Assembly (NCBI GenBank): GCA_036924285.1
Contig: JAYKYS010000005.1
Location: 26,696,001-26,760,000 of the forward strand
Direction of reading: 5' to 3'
Source of the DNA: Asterella californica
Taxonomy: Eukaryota > Streptophyta > Marchantiopsida > Marchantiales > Aytoniaceae
Length of the DNA stretch: 64,000 nucleotides
Positions 1 through 12,195 of the stretch are shown here, one piece after another. Position numbers and translations under genes: made by a program. Every line of letters begins with the position of its first letter. Positions within the stretch are counted from its first letter, which is position 1. The notes under the pieces are model-generated. The model did not search any database and was not told where the DNA came from. It was given only the letters and a program-made list of their open reading frames with translations.

Positions 1-3000
1 GAATCGAATCTTCTGGAAGTATCCGTTGCGGAAATCTCTTCTTGTCTTTTTATCCACATCGACTGTGAGTTTTCGCAAAAAATCAAATAATTTATAGTAA
101 TTTTTAAAATAATACATATAAATACTATATCAATTCACAAATACAACCATAAGCGAATCTCAAAAGAAGAAATTAAATGTTCAATACAGTTTTCATATTA
201 ACAATATAAAATTGGTGTTCAATATTTATTCAAAATCATATTTACTCAATTTTATAGATAACTAATGTAAACACATATTTGTCAAATAAAAACTCTTCCT
301 AGTGTGAGTAATGCATGTACATTAGAATTTATATTTTGTGTACCTTGTGATTTCAATTCAAACTTCCTGTAGTTTTTTTTCTTTGTAGCAATGATTATAC
401 AAATATTATAAAATTATTTCAGTGTAGAATACATATCAGTATATCATATATAGAATTACAAATTTATATCAATTAAAAACTAATATAATTTAATATAATT
501 TAATATAATTTAATAAATAATCTAAATTTTAAAAAAGATCCACGGTTCTATACAAAACAATCTTGCTAGAACTACAAAATTTTTCTTGCTGTATGTTAGA
601 GAATCTTATGTTTTAACTTTGACACGCCTTAATATTATGTTATAGGAAAACGAGAGACGAAGGAATGAGTTATAGGCGAGCCCTCAAGAGAGAGAGAAAG
701 GCCAAGGCAGGTTTTTGTTCTCCTGGTTCGTAGCCATGGACGAGAACATGAAAATGAGAGAACACGCGACACAATGAATAACAAACGGATGAAAAGATCT
801 CATCAAGCCTTACAAGAGAAAGCAAGACCCTAAGGGCTAAGCAACTAACGCCCCAAAGAGAAGAACACCGGGGCTAAGCCCCGCTATCAATAGCTCTGTA
901 ACATGTAATGGTGACGACGAGAAGGGAGGAGAAAAAGCGTAGCCACCTATCGTATCGTATCGTAGCTCGTATCACGTAGTGGGGAATAAAATAAGAAAAG
1001 TTGTTGATTGAAAGCGACATGATTGCTGATGGCATTCCTCTCTCATGAGATCTAGATGAGCCTTTTTCTCTCGGACCCTCTGTAGGGCTTTCTCTTCTGG
1101 GCCCCACCTTTTCTTTTTCTCTGCTTTGAGCTTTGCGACAAAAGGGAGAGGAAAAGTTGAAAAGTAATCGAAAATCCCCACTACTACTCTAGTTACTCAG
1201 TTTACCTCTCGTCATTTTCCCTTCTCTTGGTTTTTACCACAAGCCCCCATCCGTTTCTTGTCATTGTTTCTTCTTCTTCTTCCCCAGAGACGCGGAAATT
1301 CTCTTCTGCACGGAGTTTTCTATATGTAGGAGAAGTGGAAGCGTAGACGGGAAAAAGCATATTGTTTGAGGAGGAAGCATATTATTTTATTCTCTATTTG
1401 TATCGGAAAAGATTAGATAATAATATTAATAAATTAATGTGTATTTGATACTAGGTTCACTTATAGTTCGAAAGCGTGTGGGCTGTGTTAGTTTTATGGG
1501 ATATTCGGATCTACCCGTAATTCATGCATGTTTTGCTTGGTGACGAACCGAGAAGTAGATGGAATCTGTTTCACCGCGGTCAGCTGTCTGGTTTACCTTG
1601 TCTTAGGAATCCTCCACTTCTTCTGTTAGCGATTGGTGTATCATCTCCGTGGAATTCAGAACTGGTGTTACGATTCATCCTTATGGATCAAGCTAATTTT
1701 ATTTCCCCATTCAGGTCGAATGGTTCCTCAAACCCGAAGGCACTAGTAGATCCAGTTTAGGATAAATGATCGAACAGTGAACAACAAAAGAAACCATATT
1801 TTCCTGTACATGCATATGAATGAGGAGAAGTGACAGTGGCTTGTAGAAAACTGGTTACGTTCACTACACCCAATCTGTCTATGGATTTAACCTTTAGAGA
1901 TGAGTTGAATTTGAAGAAACATGATCTTCACAGCCTGGTGAAGTTCATTACATACATGTCAAGTAGTCCACCTTCATCTTCTTTTCTGCAATCTTTATGC
2001 AGTCGGCACTCTTTGTAATGCTGATCTGATCTAGAGGCCATCTAAGAAGGTCAGCAAGGGTCTCATGGTCTTTCTGGACGTTTGTATGACAAGGTCCAAC
2101 TCCTTATGCACGTTGTGTCGCAAAGTGCATCCTTTTACTCTCATGTAGGAGACACTCGTTTTCTCTCGTTCATAACTCTTTCGCCGTGGCATGATGTTAT
2201 CCTCTTCTGGAGTGGTGAATCAGTTATGATTCTGATTCAGGTGTCTTTCCGTCCCGATTTTACAAACCATTGTTTAGTATGTTATAAGATAGAACAGAAT
2301 AGATGAATACATGTTTACATATTATAAGCTGAGGAAAGATTCGAGAATGCAAGAAGCATGAACATGTCAAGTTGTGCACTGCGGAGTGAAGAAACCGCTA
2401 GGGATTATTACTGCTGACTTCCTCGACGAGACAAGAATTTTCTAAACCTTATAAAACTGATTTTAGGCTGAATGTTGTTCACTGTTTGATATTCGGTGAG
2501 GGGCACATGTGAACTACTGTAGTTACAAAAGTTCGGAGAAAAATCTCATATGGAAAAGCTCGTCGGATGAAACGAACCTCGACTACAGTATGTCTGAAAA
2601 TATCTTGGTCATGTCCTGCATTTATGTGATGAAAACTGAATCATGACACCTCAGTTGGGTCCTCTCATGGTCTCCAGTGAGGTGGGCATGCAGTTCCTTC
2701 ACATATTTTAAGCCAACTTTCCATCATAAGCCTACAAACGGAAGCCAACTGTTAAGTGTTCAGAAATTTGGTCTAAAAGCCACCGTCCCGTACGAACTCA
2801 AGAACGAAAAACAAATATACCAAACTTTTGAGGACTCGATCTTTCTAGTTCATGCTTCGCGTCTATCTTTCTTGTCACCATACCTAAATAGACACCTGCT
2901 CTTTTCATACGGAACGACGAACAATGTAAGCTACTTCGTTCCCCTCTCAACTGAAAGCTTGAGGATGAGAGGCAGAGATTCCAACATACATCTTCCTCAT

Positions 3001-5890
3001 GATGACCGTCCTTGGGAGGCGCTTGTTTTATCCTTAAAGCGCCAGCCTTCCGTCATTGTATCGTACTTCCATGCGCTCGTCACCTCTTTTGTGCCAAACT
3101 GGTTTTGGTTGTAAGTTACTTCGTATCGTATTCACCTTCCCTGGGTTGTCCTTCCTAAGCAAAGGTTTGCTCCCTCTGATGACTAAGGGCCAGGAAAGCT
3201 GAAAAGAAGAGACGAGACGAAAATAGTGGTGGCAGAGGGTTAGCTTGAAGAGTTTGAGCTCTTGGATTTTATGCGGAAAAAGGACAAATACGAAAAGCTC
3301 AAAGGTGACTGGATTGCGTTCTCGTGTTTTGTGATCATTCCCTTTCTCCCTCTTTGACGAGTCATCAGAGCTCTTAGTAGGCTTGGCTGCAAACCTGTAA
3401 GGGGGACATTGCGGAATCTGGACCCTGCGAAAATCTTAAAAGGTTCAAGACGTTCGCTTCTACAGATACAATCAGAGACCCTATGCAGGTACAGATCAAG
3501 GTGACTCAGGTTGGCTAAGCACATAGGAATTCCCGCTTAATCGTATGTCCATAGCCAGAAGTAAAAGTGGAGTGGCAAGTTTTGTGAGGTGACTTATCGA
3601 GCGATGATGGCGGAGGAGATATCCGTACGTAGTCCGCCTCTTAGGTGGCACTCGCTCAGGATCGTGAACGAGTAGGGAATTCCGCATATAATCAAAGAGG
3701 AAGGTTTCGAGTATAGGGCTGCTCGAAGTGTACAGGACTGAATGATTTGAGGATTTTCACTCATTTTCGTTCGTTAGTACGTCGAGATGGCGTTACGGGC
3801 TAAGAAGTGAGTACAATCCTCGGAAAACGAGACAATCAATCAGTGGATTCAGCACATAGTGACTCGAAAGAAGAACCTGGGAATGGAAAACAATTTAGCT
3901 AGTGCTGCATGTACAACTGCTTCATCCAACAGACTCATGTCGGTGTGAGTTTGTTCAGGTCAATGGGAAAACCACAAACAGCGGCATCTGAGAAGAACAA
4001 CTGACGAGTGGAAAATACTCGGAAGTGACAAGACAAGTTATGTGAAGTTGTCAAGTGTAAAGTTGAAGTATGTGTAGCTAAACATAAAGTATCCCGTAAT
4101 TTGAGGATTACAACTCGGAACGTTCCTCAAGGAAGTTTGTTCAGTTTGGCACAGTACACACTTCACTGTTGGGTTCAGCCTCCGAGATCTGGAGTTTATG
4201 GTTTCAACTACTCACAAACCAAATCATAGTTCGAAGGTACAATGCTATATTTGAAAATAGATGAATTAAAACAACGGTCAAGATAACCTCAGGAATACTT
4301 CTAGCGCATTCCATCTTCAGCGCTGTTAGCTATTGAAGTCTTTGGCTACTTTCAGTTAGGATTCGATGACTTGGCTATAAAACGGGCGGCATGGGGAACT
4401 GAGAAGCGTGATCAAAGCGGACAAGCATTATCCCTACGGTAGTAACACGCTACGGTAGGCAGAGAAATACTGATAACACAGCAGCTTGTGGACGCAATTG
4501 TAGAATAGAGAGAGCGATTAAAGAAGTATTATATGAGAGGATCTACTGCATAACGGGGAGAACCAATCTCTTCCCTCCACACAGACTCGCGAAGAAAGGG
4601 GCTGATGCAGATATGTTGCACTTACAGTTGCTTAGAGTAGAGTGTTAGAGTAGAGGTAGATGCTTAGAGTTACGTATTTCTAGGTTTGTCTTTAGTTTTC
4701 TTGCTCTTCCTTCTTGGTCCACCTTTCTCGTCCATGAGTGCATTGGCTTCGCATAATCACAACAACAGACGCTATGCCGACATGATAGGTTCGGATTTGT
4801 GAGACCAGGTCTAAACACGAAGTTTGGTCACTGACTAATTCGTGTTTCCCACGCTGAGCAGCTCTCGCGCGAATCGTCGTTCGAATGGCTTCTTCGATGT
4901 TTTCCATCGCTTGTTTATTAAAGTGGGAAGGTCAAACTGATGGGAATGCGTTTTGTATTTAGTTCTTAAACGCGCGCAATCCAAGGGTGAACAAAGACAA
5001 AAGGAAATTGACCTGAGGCGCGTAGACAAACGAGAGAGTATTGACCGGGCCAAAGCCCTGACCAAAAGGTGAGTAGAGACGAGAGTTATGATTACCTCGT
5101 TGCTGTTGACACTCCAGCACGAGCCATGGGATCAACGACACTCTCCCTCCTCCTTCATCAACATAGGAAGTGTTTTCATGCCATGCTCGACTTCCTTTCT
5201 CCCATCCCTTTGACGTCAAAGAGAACAGACCGCAACAGCACAGAGGAGCCAGTACAAACGAAGGTTGCCATTCCCGTATATCCTTCATGTGCAAAAAGTG
5301 CGTGGTAGATGACAATAATTTGCCAACTGAATCACAGAGAGAGAGAGAGATGGAGAGAGATGGGAGAGTTCAGAAAACGAAGTCCCCGTCAAAAGATGGA
5401 GTGGGTAGATACTTCATCTTTCTTGAAAGCCGCGCCGCAGTAATTTTAAAATTGGTTGGGATCTTCTCTTCTCGAGCATCTCCCTTTTATTAGCGCCATT
5501 CTCTGCCCGCGATGTTTACGTAACCAACTTGACCACTGGGTCAGGTTATGGTTTGTTGGTGTTCACCGAACATTACGCGAACGGAAGTTACTGAACCCAT
5601 TTGCGAACATTTCCTCCTAAGGGGACCGGACCCTGTAAGCAAGCAGACGACAGGAGCAGATTAATGAAACCTTTTCTGTTTGTTTGCTAACTGCTGCCTG
5701 TTTCTCGGTAAACATGGGCGGACGTAGTAAGTTAATTAGTTTAGTTTTAGGAAGTAGTAACAGATCGTCTTACGTGGTTCAGAAACCCAAGTAAAGGAAG
5801 AAAGAGAAAGTGGAGGAGACTCAGGAGAGTACGAAATGGAGTGAAAGGAAAGGCTGTCCCATGCCGTGAGGCAGGCACGAGAGTCAGGCT
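1..5890. other. Unassigned non-coding stretch
   Basis: The first 600 bases are AT-rich, with a short tandem run of an aatataattt unit near 480-515. The remainder is of mixed composition with pyrimidine-rich tracts (about 1260-1290) and a GA run at 5338-5350. Open frames exist, the longest being 145 codons at 2677-3114 on the plus strand, but their translations have no recognisable domain, repeat or family motif, and stops are dense on either side. I see no tRNA, no transposase motif and no convincing exon pair. Spliced host exons with short coding blocks could be hidden here and would need transcript data. Confidence 0.5.
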
Positions 5891-6069
5891 CCGTCAGCTA
5901 CGAGTGCCAGTGGTGTAGCTAGAAATCCTGACTAAATTTGGTGGGTGGTCCTGCATGAGGACTACGGTAGCTATTAAAGTGCGGCCACAGAAGTGCACGG
6001 GCACGGTGGCTAGCACTAGGAACCCCACTATATTTGTAGGTACCCTGACCGGACGACAGCATAGACTTG

Positions 6070-6770
6070 ATCGCGCCCCTGCGCCATTGTTTCTCCTTAC
6101 CCAGACGTCTGGTGCTCGCGATTCCTTGATCAGTCTCTTACCGTTTGTCACGTCAGCAACAGGTTTCCTTCCCTCTAAAACTGGACCGTCAAGTGGTGCT
6201 ACAAAGTGATTGATTGGTGTCACTTTAACACGCGCAGGTTAATTATCATTAATTACTGCGTCACGAGCACCGAAGACCACTGTCGCAACGGAACAAGTTT
6301 GACGCTGATGATATGACATGCTGAGTCATTTTCTCATCGATGACATGGCATCGATTGAGTCCGAGTCAGTGACACATCCACGACTGAGTTCGGGAACTTG
6401 AATAACAGAACGGAACGAAGAACGAATACTGGGAGAAAGAGAAATTGTTGCGAGAAGGAGAAATTCGAATTATGCAGAATTTGCGGAAATGTTTCGACAG
6501 AGCGAGAGAGCCCATGCTATGTAATGTTTCGAGAAAAGAGCTTGCATGCGAGCGATAGTGCTTGACGCTTCTGCAGCATTTCGTGTGGAAATGTAGTCAG
6601 AAGACTGCAGTAATCTGTGGAAGGAGCGAACGTGCATGCATACGAGCGAAAGTGCTTGACGGTTCTGCGGCATTTTCGAGAAAGAAGAGTCCGTCAAAAG
6701 ACTGCGGAAATCTTTCCCGAGAGCGAGCTTGCATGCGAGCGAGAGTGCTTGACGGTATTTCCTAGTGCCG
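6070..6770 (+). repeat. Left inverted arm of a large composite element
   Basis: This stretch matches the reverse complement of 23.6-24.8 kb. The clearest block is 6184-6254, which pairs with 24,553-24,624 in inverted orientation with only scattered mismatches. A second block around 6077-6150, containing the words 'gccattgtttct' and 'ttccttgatcag', pairs with about 24,755-24,800. Inside the arm, 6470-6760 carries several diverged copies of a roughly 90-100 bp subrepeat with the core 'gtgcttgacggttctgcgg' followed by 'aaatctttc...gagagcgag'. Long terminal inverted repeats with internal subrepeats are common in Mutator-like elements, and a MULE transposase sits near the other arm. The outer boundary was not resolved and no target duplication was found. 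Confidence 0.6.
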
Positions 6771-6931
6771 GCATATCATAGACAGAAGATCGCAAAATAT
6801 TTCGTGCTAGAGCGACAAGACTGCTGAAATCTTCAATTCGAGTTCGACCAACAGGGCGCGTGCTACAGAGCCACATGACTATTAAGTTACGGGTGCGTTT
6901 TCTAACAGTGGCTAGAGGCAGTGCTTGAATT

Positions 6932-7477
6932 TTGACTGTAGGCTACAAGAAGAGCGACCAGAGGCGGGTCTGCTTTGTTTCTTGCGATCAGAGGCAAGAC
7001 GCATTTTGTAATGACTACACGCATCGACTACTTGGAAGCTGTGCGGCAGCGTTTAGAGGAGAAGCATGTGATCACGTTCCTCTAAAAGTCCGGATTGTGA
7101 AGTACAGTGAAGACGGATTTTGCACTTACGATGGATGTGCATCATGTGGAAAGAAACTGGAGTCCACGAGGACATATTGTTCGAAGTGCCGAAAGATCAC
7201 TATGTCGTTGAACCGGCGCTTTTGCTTGCAACTGTTAATTGACGATGAAAGCGCATAAACTTGAGCTATTGCATGGGACAGTGCACGAGACTTTCTAAGC
7301 ATGGATGCGAGTACGTTTGTTGTATTGGAACTGAGACGTGAAAATACGACTGTCTTGGATATGTTAATTGATCAGGAGCGGCTATGTCATTTGATCAAAT
7401 GCAAAACAGAAGGTGCGAGCTACATACGTATTGACAGAGCTGAGTCTTGCGCTAAAAGCACTATGTCTCCTCTTTAG
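6932..7477 (+). pseudogene. RPA70 DNA-binding-domain-C-like zinc-ribbon OB-fold fragment
   Basis: The frame is open from 6932 to 7255, hits TAA at 7256 and TGA at 7262, then stays open to a TAG at 7475. Residues about 70-85 carry two CxxC pairs (CASC and CSKC, about ten residues apart), followed by a 'RRFCLQLLIDD' strand. After the two stops the same frame continues 'AIAWDSARDFLSMDASTF'. This order (zinc ribbon, R[YF]-L-L-x-x-D-D strand, then A-W plus a helix with F-L-x-M/L-x-A) is that of the C-terminal single-strand-DNA-binding OB fold of replication protein A large subunit and its relatives (Rep_fac-A_C type). In the cell that family binds ssDNA in replication and repair. The in-frame stops and missing flanking OB folds make this a fragment or pseudogene. 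It lies just inside the left inverted arm, as expected for gene capture. A CTC1 or POT1-type OB fold is an alternative. Confidence 0.5.
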
Positions 7478-8770
7478 TCTCTGAGCAGTGTTACGAACTT
7501 GGGTGCTTCAGTATCTTTCATCAATGAGGATGAGGATAACACTATCGATGTGAGTAATTCTTAAACTGATAAAATGCATGAGACATGTGAGAAATTGTTC
7601 AAAAGCATTTCAGACCCGTTTGCTGTTGGTTTTCTGTTTGGTTTTTTTGTTAGCACAGTCTGTGTATGTATAATTCTTCAACTCGTTGGAATAACATTAG
7701 TAGGAAAGAATCGATAACATGCATCGAGCATAATGCATTACCCCTACCATCACTGCGAACAACATTGGCAGTGGTGGTGAGGAACTCTTGCGGGCCAAGC
7801 TGGTGATCGGATGGGTTCAACTCCCATCGCAAGATCTCTTTCTGATTCCATCAGCACAGACCAACGTTAACAACCCCGAGCTACTGACCAAGGACGCGGT
7901 GATGTAGTTCAAATCTCCGATCTTACTTCAAGATCCCTTACTTCACTTTGAGTACTTCTCCAGCACGACGTTATCCTCGTCCTTCCTGCTGAAGCTTCTT
8001 CTCTTGATGATTCGAGGTATTCGATGATCTTTGCAAAAACTATGGTTCTAAGCTATCTGCTTGTTCAAGAACGATGAGAACTATGCTATCAATAAAACTC
8101 CTCTTGTTCATCTTGTTGGACATTTGTTGTACTTCCATGCCATCAAAGTGGCTCTGTTCTAGTCACTTAGATGTATAAGTCGCGAACACTCTTCAGGTCC
8201 GAAGTCGTCTTAGTGTGGCTTACATGAGTGTGGCAAGGACTACGCGAAATCGTGGTATCGATGTATTACGATACCGATGTATTTTTCTGTGACTTTGGGT
8301 TTAGGAGGACCTCTTATAGGTACGAACCGAGCAAATAAGAATCTGTTTATAAAAATGAAAAGAAAGAAGAATTTACACCAAGAAGACAACACCAAAAACC
8401 AAGGGAGTACAGAAAATACTACTGGTTTGTTCGCTTGAGTAAAGTTTAAAAACTATAGGTGCTAAATGCTACTGTACGATAAATAAATAAAGAATGGAGA
8501 ACATTATCAGTTTATGGTTGTTGAGGTTAACAACTGAGATGTAAGTCATGAATCCTCGTACTTCTTCAACATAATTAGATGAAATGAATATAATGGTATT
8601 ATTTGATGAAACTCAGATCAGATGCATAAATCATTTGATATATAAAGAAAATTAAAATGTGACACGTAAATTGAAAATGATAGTATATGTGTATTAAGTT
8701 ATTTAGGGTTAGAAAAGAACAGAAAGTATGAATAGCATAGGGTTTAAAAGTATAAGTTCGTGTAAGAATA
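7478..8770. other. Unassigned stretch with a tRNA-like fragment
   Basis: I see no coding region here. The only notable items are a 49-nt tRNA-like fragment (separate entry) and a gradual fall in GC content towards 8.4 kb, which leads into the AT-rich block. Confidence 0.5.
7786..7834 (+). repeat. tRNA-derived fragment without anticodon arm
   Basis: A 7-bp acceptor-like stem (tcttgcg/cgcaaga) encloses a D-arm-like segment matching the pol III box A consensus at 11 of 12 positions (gggccaagctgg) and a T-arm (atggg-ttcaact-cccat) whose box B differs from consensus at one position. The spacing between the boxes is too short for an anticodon arm, so this is not a functional tRNA. It could be a tRNA relic or the head of a SINE. 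The match could also be partly chance. Confidence 0.35.
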
Positions 8771-8773
8771 TCA

Positions 8774-8948
8774 TAAGTCTCTTTGAGAAGTACCTTCTTG
8801 TATTTGTCAGGAGAAGTATGGTTAATGAATTAAAATCAAATATATATCAAACTATATGTATAAGTCTTTTTGAGAAGTACCTTCTTGTATTTGTTAGGAG
8901 AAGTATGATTAATCAATTAAAACCAAATATATATCAAACTATATGTAT
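8774..8948 (+). repeat. 87-bp tandem duplication
   Basis: Two copies of an 87-bp unit start at 8774 and 8861 with a few substitutions. The unit length is a multiple of three, so an 86-codon frame (8728-8988) stays open through both and encodes a 29-residue repeat around 'SLFEKYLLVFVRRSM'. No family is recognised and the surroundings are AT-rich, so the open frame is probably a by-product of the duplication rather than a gene. Confidence 0.8.
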
Positions 8949-9054
8949 AAACTATACAAATAAGGAAGGAATAATTATTTTGAATTAGAAGGGATGGGCT
9001 TAAACCGGAGAAGTTCGTTAAAAGAAATATTTAAAATATAAGAAAAAAATCCTA

Positions 9055-9612
9055 ATGAATCCTTAAGTATCTCAGATGGAGCTGAGCTTTAGTCAGTAAG
9101 ATATATGTAGCATGTACATCATATTGACCAAATTTCAGCCAATTCTGACATGTTTGAAAAAACCTCAAACGCTAAAGAAAAAAAAGGACTTCTCAAGTAT
9201 TTACCAACGAGCTGAAATTCTTTCAGTATGATATACATAGCATATGCATCATATTCTCAAAATTCAGCCAGTTCTGACATGTTCGAGAAAACCACAAACG
9301 CTAAGGACAACCCATTTGGGGTATCTTTGACGTCATTTTGAAAAAAAAGACTTCTCAAGTATCTCAGAACGAGTTGAAACTCTTTCAGTATGATATACAT
9401 AGCATACGCGTCATATTCTCAAAATTTCAGCCAGTTCTGACATGTTCTAGAAAACCATAAACGCTAAAGACAACCCATTTGGGTTACCTTTGACGTCATT
9501 TTGAAAAACAAAAAGACTTCTCAAGTATCTCATAACGAGCTGAAATTCTTTCAGTATGATATATATAACATATGCATCATATTCTCAAAATTTCAGCTAG
9601 TTCTGACAAAAG
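9055..9612. repeat. Minisatellite of about 165 bp, 3-4 diverged copies
   Basis: The landmark 'gacttctcaagtat' recurs at 9187, 9349 and 9515 (spacings 162 and 166), and the 'ttcagccagttctgacatgtt' segment recurs in each unit. The first unit is the most diverged and lacks the internal 'cgctaaggacaacccatttggg' segment present in the middle two, and the last is truncated at about 9610. No coding content is apparent. Confidence 0.85.
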
Positions 9613-10061
9613 CACAAACAGGTTATCCACCACCAAAATCCGTCAGACAAAGTCTGAAACAATATATGAACCAGTGAAACGACTTCCAAATCTTTGATGA
9701 ATTTTCGGGGCAGCACATAAATTTGTGAGTTGCCCGGAAGACCTTACTCAGTGGATTTGCATTCAGAGAACTAAGATATTTAAAACCTTGTGAGAAATTT
9801 GAAGATGAAGATTTCAAGAAGAAACACAAATTTTTTTTCTTAAAACTCAAACAACACTCAGAAGAAAAAATAAATATTATTTTTGTACTTTTATACTCAT
9901 ATAAAAGGTTTAAGGACAAATGTGAGACAAAGAAAGCTCTTAGTAATACATAGAAATGTAAAGACAATAATAATCAGGGTTTCTTGGAAAAGAATTGTCT
10001 TTTCTTTCGATTCAAGACTAGTGAAAAAATTAAATCGTAATCATCGATATAGCTATAAAAA

Positions 10062-11308
10062 TTATTTATTTATTCTTGAAAAAACTTTTCCTAATGTACT
10101 ATTTATTGTACATCCGGCAGCATATACATCTTTAGTATTGTTTTCATATCCATAAGTAGTACAATGAGGTATATCTCCTCTAAAAGAAAAAAAATCTCCT
10201 TCTCCTAAAGGTATCTGAACACCTAAATTTGATAATAAAAATCTTTCATCATTTGTATTATTTGATGGATTTGAAACTAATACAACTGTGTATTTACTAT
10301 CGTCTTGATCTGTGGGAAGAATATCACAATAATTCTTCGTAATAAATAAAAGATAAACTGGTATATCAGAAAGTAAGAACTTCTCTTCAGTATCGCTATA
10401 AATTAATACTGATTCTTCCGTATTAAAATATGAAAAATGTATCTTGAAAAAATCTTCCACAACAAAAGAAAAATCTTCACAAGTACCAACTAAAAGAGTT
10501 TCAAGTAAAACATGATGATAATATTTCTCTAAACAACTATCAAATCCCTCTATAATATTAACAAGTTTTTTATACTTACGATCATTTTTGAAGAATTTCA
10601 TAGAATCTGGACCTCGCCGTTCACGTTAATTATGCAATGGCCCTACAACACGCATTGTTTCCTTCAGTGAAACTCGAGCATCTTCTCTCTTCAATGTGTA
10701 CTTCATATTGTAGATTGCTTTGATATACTGTTGCAAGTATATCATAAGGACACCTCCAAATTTCAATTTTTTCTTCCTGCAATAATCTGACCTTCAGATG
10801 TATAAATAAGTTATATTTGCTGTCTTGAAACAACAGTGTAAAATGAAGAAGGTACTATGCACCAAAAAGGTTTATCTATTTGAGCTAGTTCTCCTTTGAT
10901 AAGATCTATTCGCTTTCAATAAATAAGTTCACTAATATATGAACTCTCGTGATAGTAAAAACATTCTGAAAATTATTGATCAGAATAAGAAAAATATTTT
11001 TTCTCTACCATTTTACTACCATATGAAGAAAGATGGTGCTCTAAAAACTCTAAAGGGTCTTTACAGAACTGTCTAATTTTTTTCTATATCTTATTCGGAA
11101 GAACATTAATATTCAATCGTGCATCAATATAAAAACTAATTCTATTCCACAAAGTTTTTGTAAAACAATATATCCAATATTCCTCAGCTCCTATTGTCAC
11201 AGCTAATATATGATAACCTCTCAAAAAACTTTCTCGTGATCTCGTCGCTTTGCCACGTAGCAATAATTTTACAATAATGTCAAAAAAAATATTTCTCCGA
11301 GAACCCAT
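10062..11308 (-). pseudogene. Degenerate AT-rich gene with 2OG-dioxygenase/cupin-like C-terminus
   Basis: Read on the minus strand, coding-like sequence starts near 11,308 and continues with in-frame stops (near 11,087, 10,975 and 10,916) and frame changes through 10,833-10,630, and then through an open 179-codon stretch from 10,601 to 10,062. The pieces join in order ('GSRRNIFFDIIVKLLLRG', then 'KKIRQFCKDPLEFLEHHLSS', then 'KVRLLQEEKIEIWRCPYD', then 'EDARVSLKETMRVVGPLH', then the final ORF), which suggests one protein of more than 400 residues. The last 50 residues contain 'IPLGEGDFFSFRGDIPHCT', like the G-D-x-x-x-F-x-G-x-x-x-H strand pair of double-stranded beta-helix 2-oxoglutarate/Fe(II) dioxygenases. 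The expected downstream arginine is not obvious, so activity is doubtful even in an intact copy. Codon use is very AT-rich compared with the chromovirus and LINE. The family assignment is tentative; it could be a transposon accessory or a transferred gene. Confidence 0.35.
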
Positions 11309-11635
11309 ATCAAAAAAATTTCTAAAAAGTTTCTTTTCATTGAAAAGAGGACGTTCACCACCTCATAAAAGAAAAGAATATCTTCAATATTATCTTTCAT
11401 CATTTTAAATGATCTGCATATAAAAAAAGTGATGATACAATATATCAGTAAATAAAATAAATAATAATCAACAAACAGATAAGAATTTTCATACAATAAA
11501 TAATAAAATTTAAATTAATCTAAATAATTTAAATTAATATAAACAATCCATATTTAAAATATAGGAAACTGAAAAACAAGTAAATTTCATATAAAATCGA
11601 AAATACTTCAAATTAGAATATCTCAAATTTTTATT
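11309..11635. other. AT-rich stretch with nothing identified
   Basis: This is low-GC sequence upstream of the broken minus-strand gene. A minus-strand open frame at 11,269-11,496 encodes a hydrophobic, Phe/Tyr/Ile-rich peptide of the kind AT-rich noise produces, so I do not call it. Confidence 0.5.
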
Positions 11636-11639
11636 TGCA

Positions 11640-11970
11640 TATTTTTCTATTAGATTTCTATTGAAGTATATTTATGTTTATAATCCATAACATCCAAGCT
11701 AAAGACCAATCAAGGTCATACCTTAGAATGTAAAGATGTATATAAACATATATCAACTTCAAAGATATTTAATAAATAAATAGCTAAGCTCCTACTTTGA
11801 AGACAAGGTGATGACACTTTTTATTTTTATCTATTAAATTTTTATTGAAATATATATATGTTTATAATCCATGACATCCACGCTGTAGACCAATCAAGGT
11901 CATGCCTTAGACTGTAAAGATGTATATAAACATATATTAACTTCAAAACTATTTAATTATATTAATTTTT
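11640..11970. repeat. 184-bp tandem duplication
   Basis: The segment 'tttataatccat[a/g]acatcca' recurs at 11,677 and 11,861, and similarity extends along both units, ending with 'agatgtatataaacatatat[c/t]aacttcaaa'. Divergence is moderate, so the duplication is not recent. Confidence 0.85.
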
Positions 11971-12195
11971 CATTTTTTTAAAAATTACATAAGAACTAAC
12001 AAATATAAGATAAAATTATCTAAACAAATATACACTATAATGCAAGAAGAAACAAAGAGGGTTGATAAAGTTTACCTCGAACAGGTTGCACTGAATCAGA
12101 GACCAGTACGATAATAGTGATATCAAATTCAGTAGCCTCACATGAAAAACAAAAAGAAAACTGAAGAAATCTGCATGACACAAACAAAAATAACA

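Noticed and set aside
2677..3114. 145-codon plus-strand ORF as a gene
   Set aside because: There is no domain, no biased composition and no start or splice support; an open frame of this length can arise by chance over 64 kb.
5900..5950. 'ccagtggtgtagctag' as the exact outer terminus of the large element
   Set aside because: It resembles termini of several DNA transposon groups, but I could not find its inverted partner beyond the right arm.
10062..10601. Firm assignment to a TET/JBP enzyme of a KDZ transposon
   Set aside because: Only a short motif matches, the usual arginine is not evident, and no KDZ transposase is in the window.
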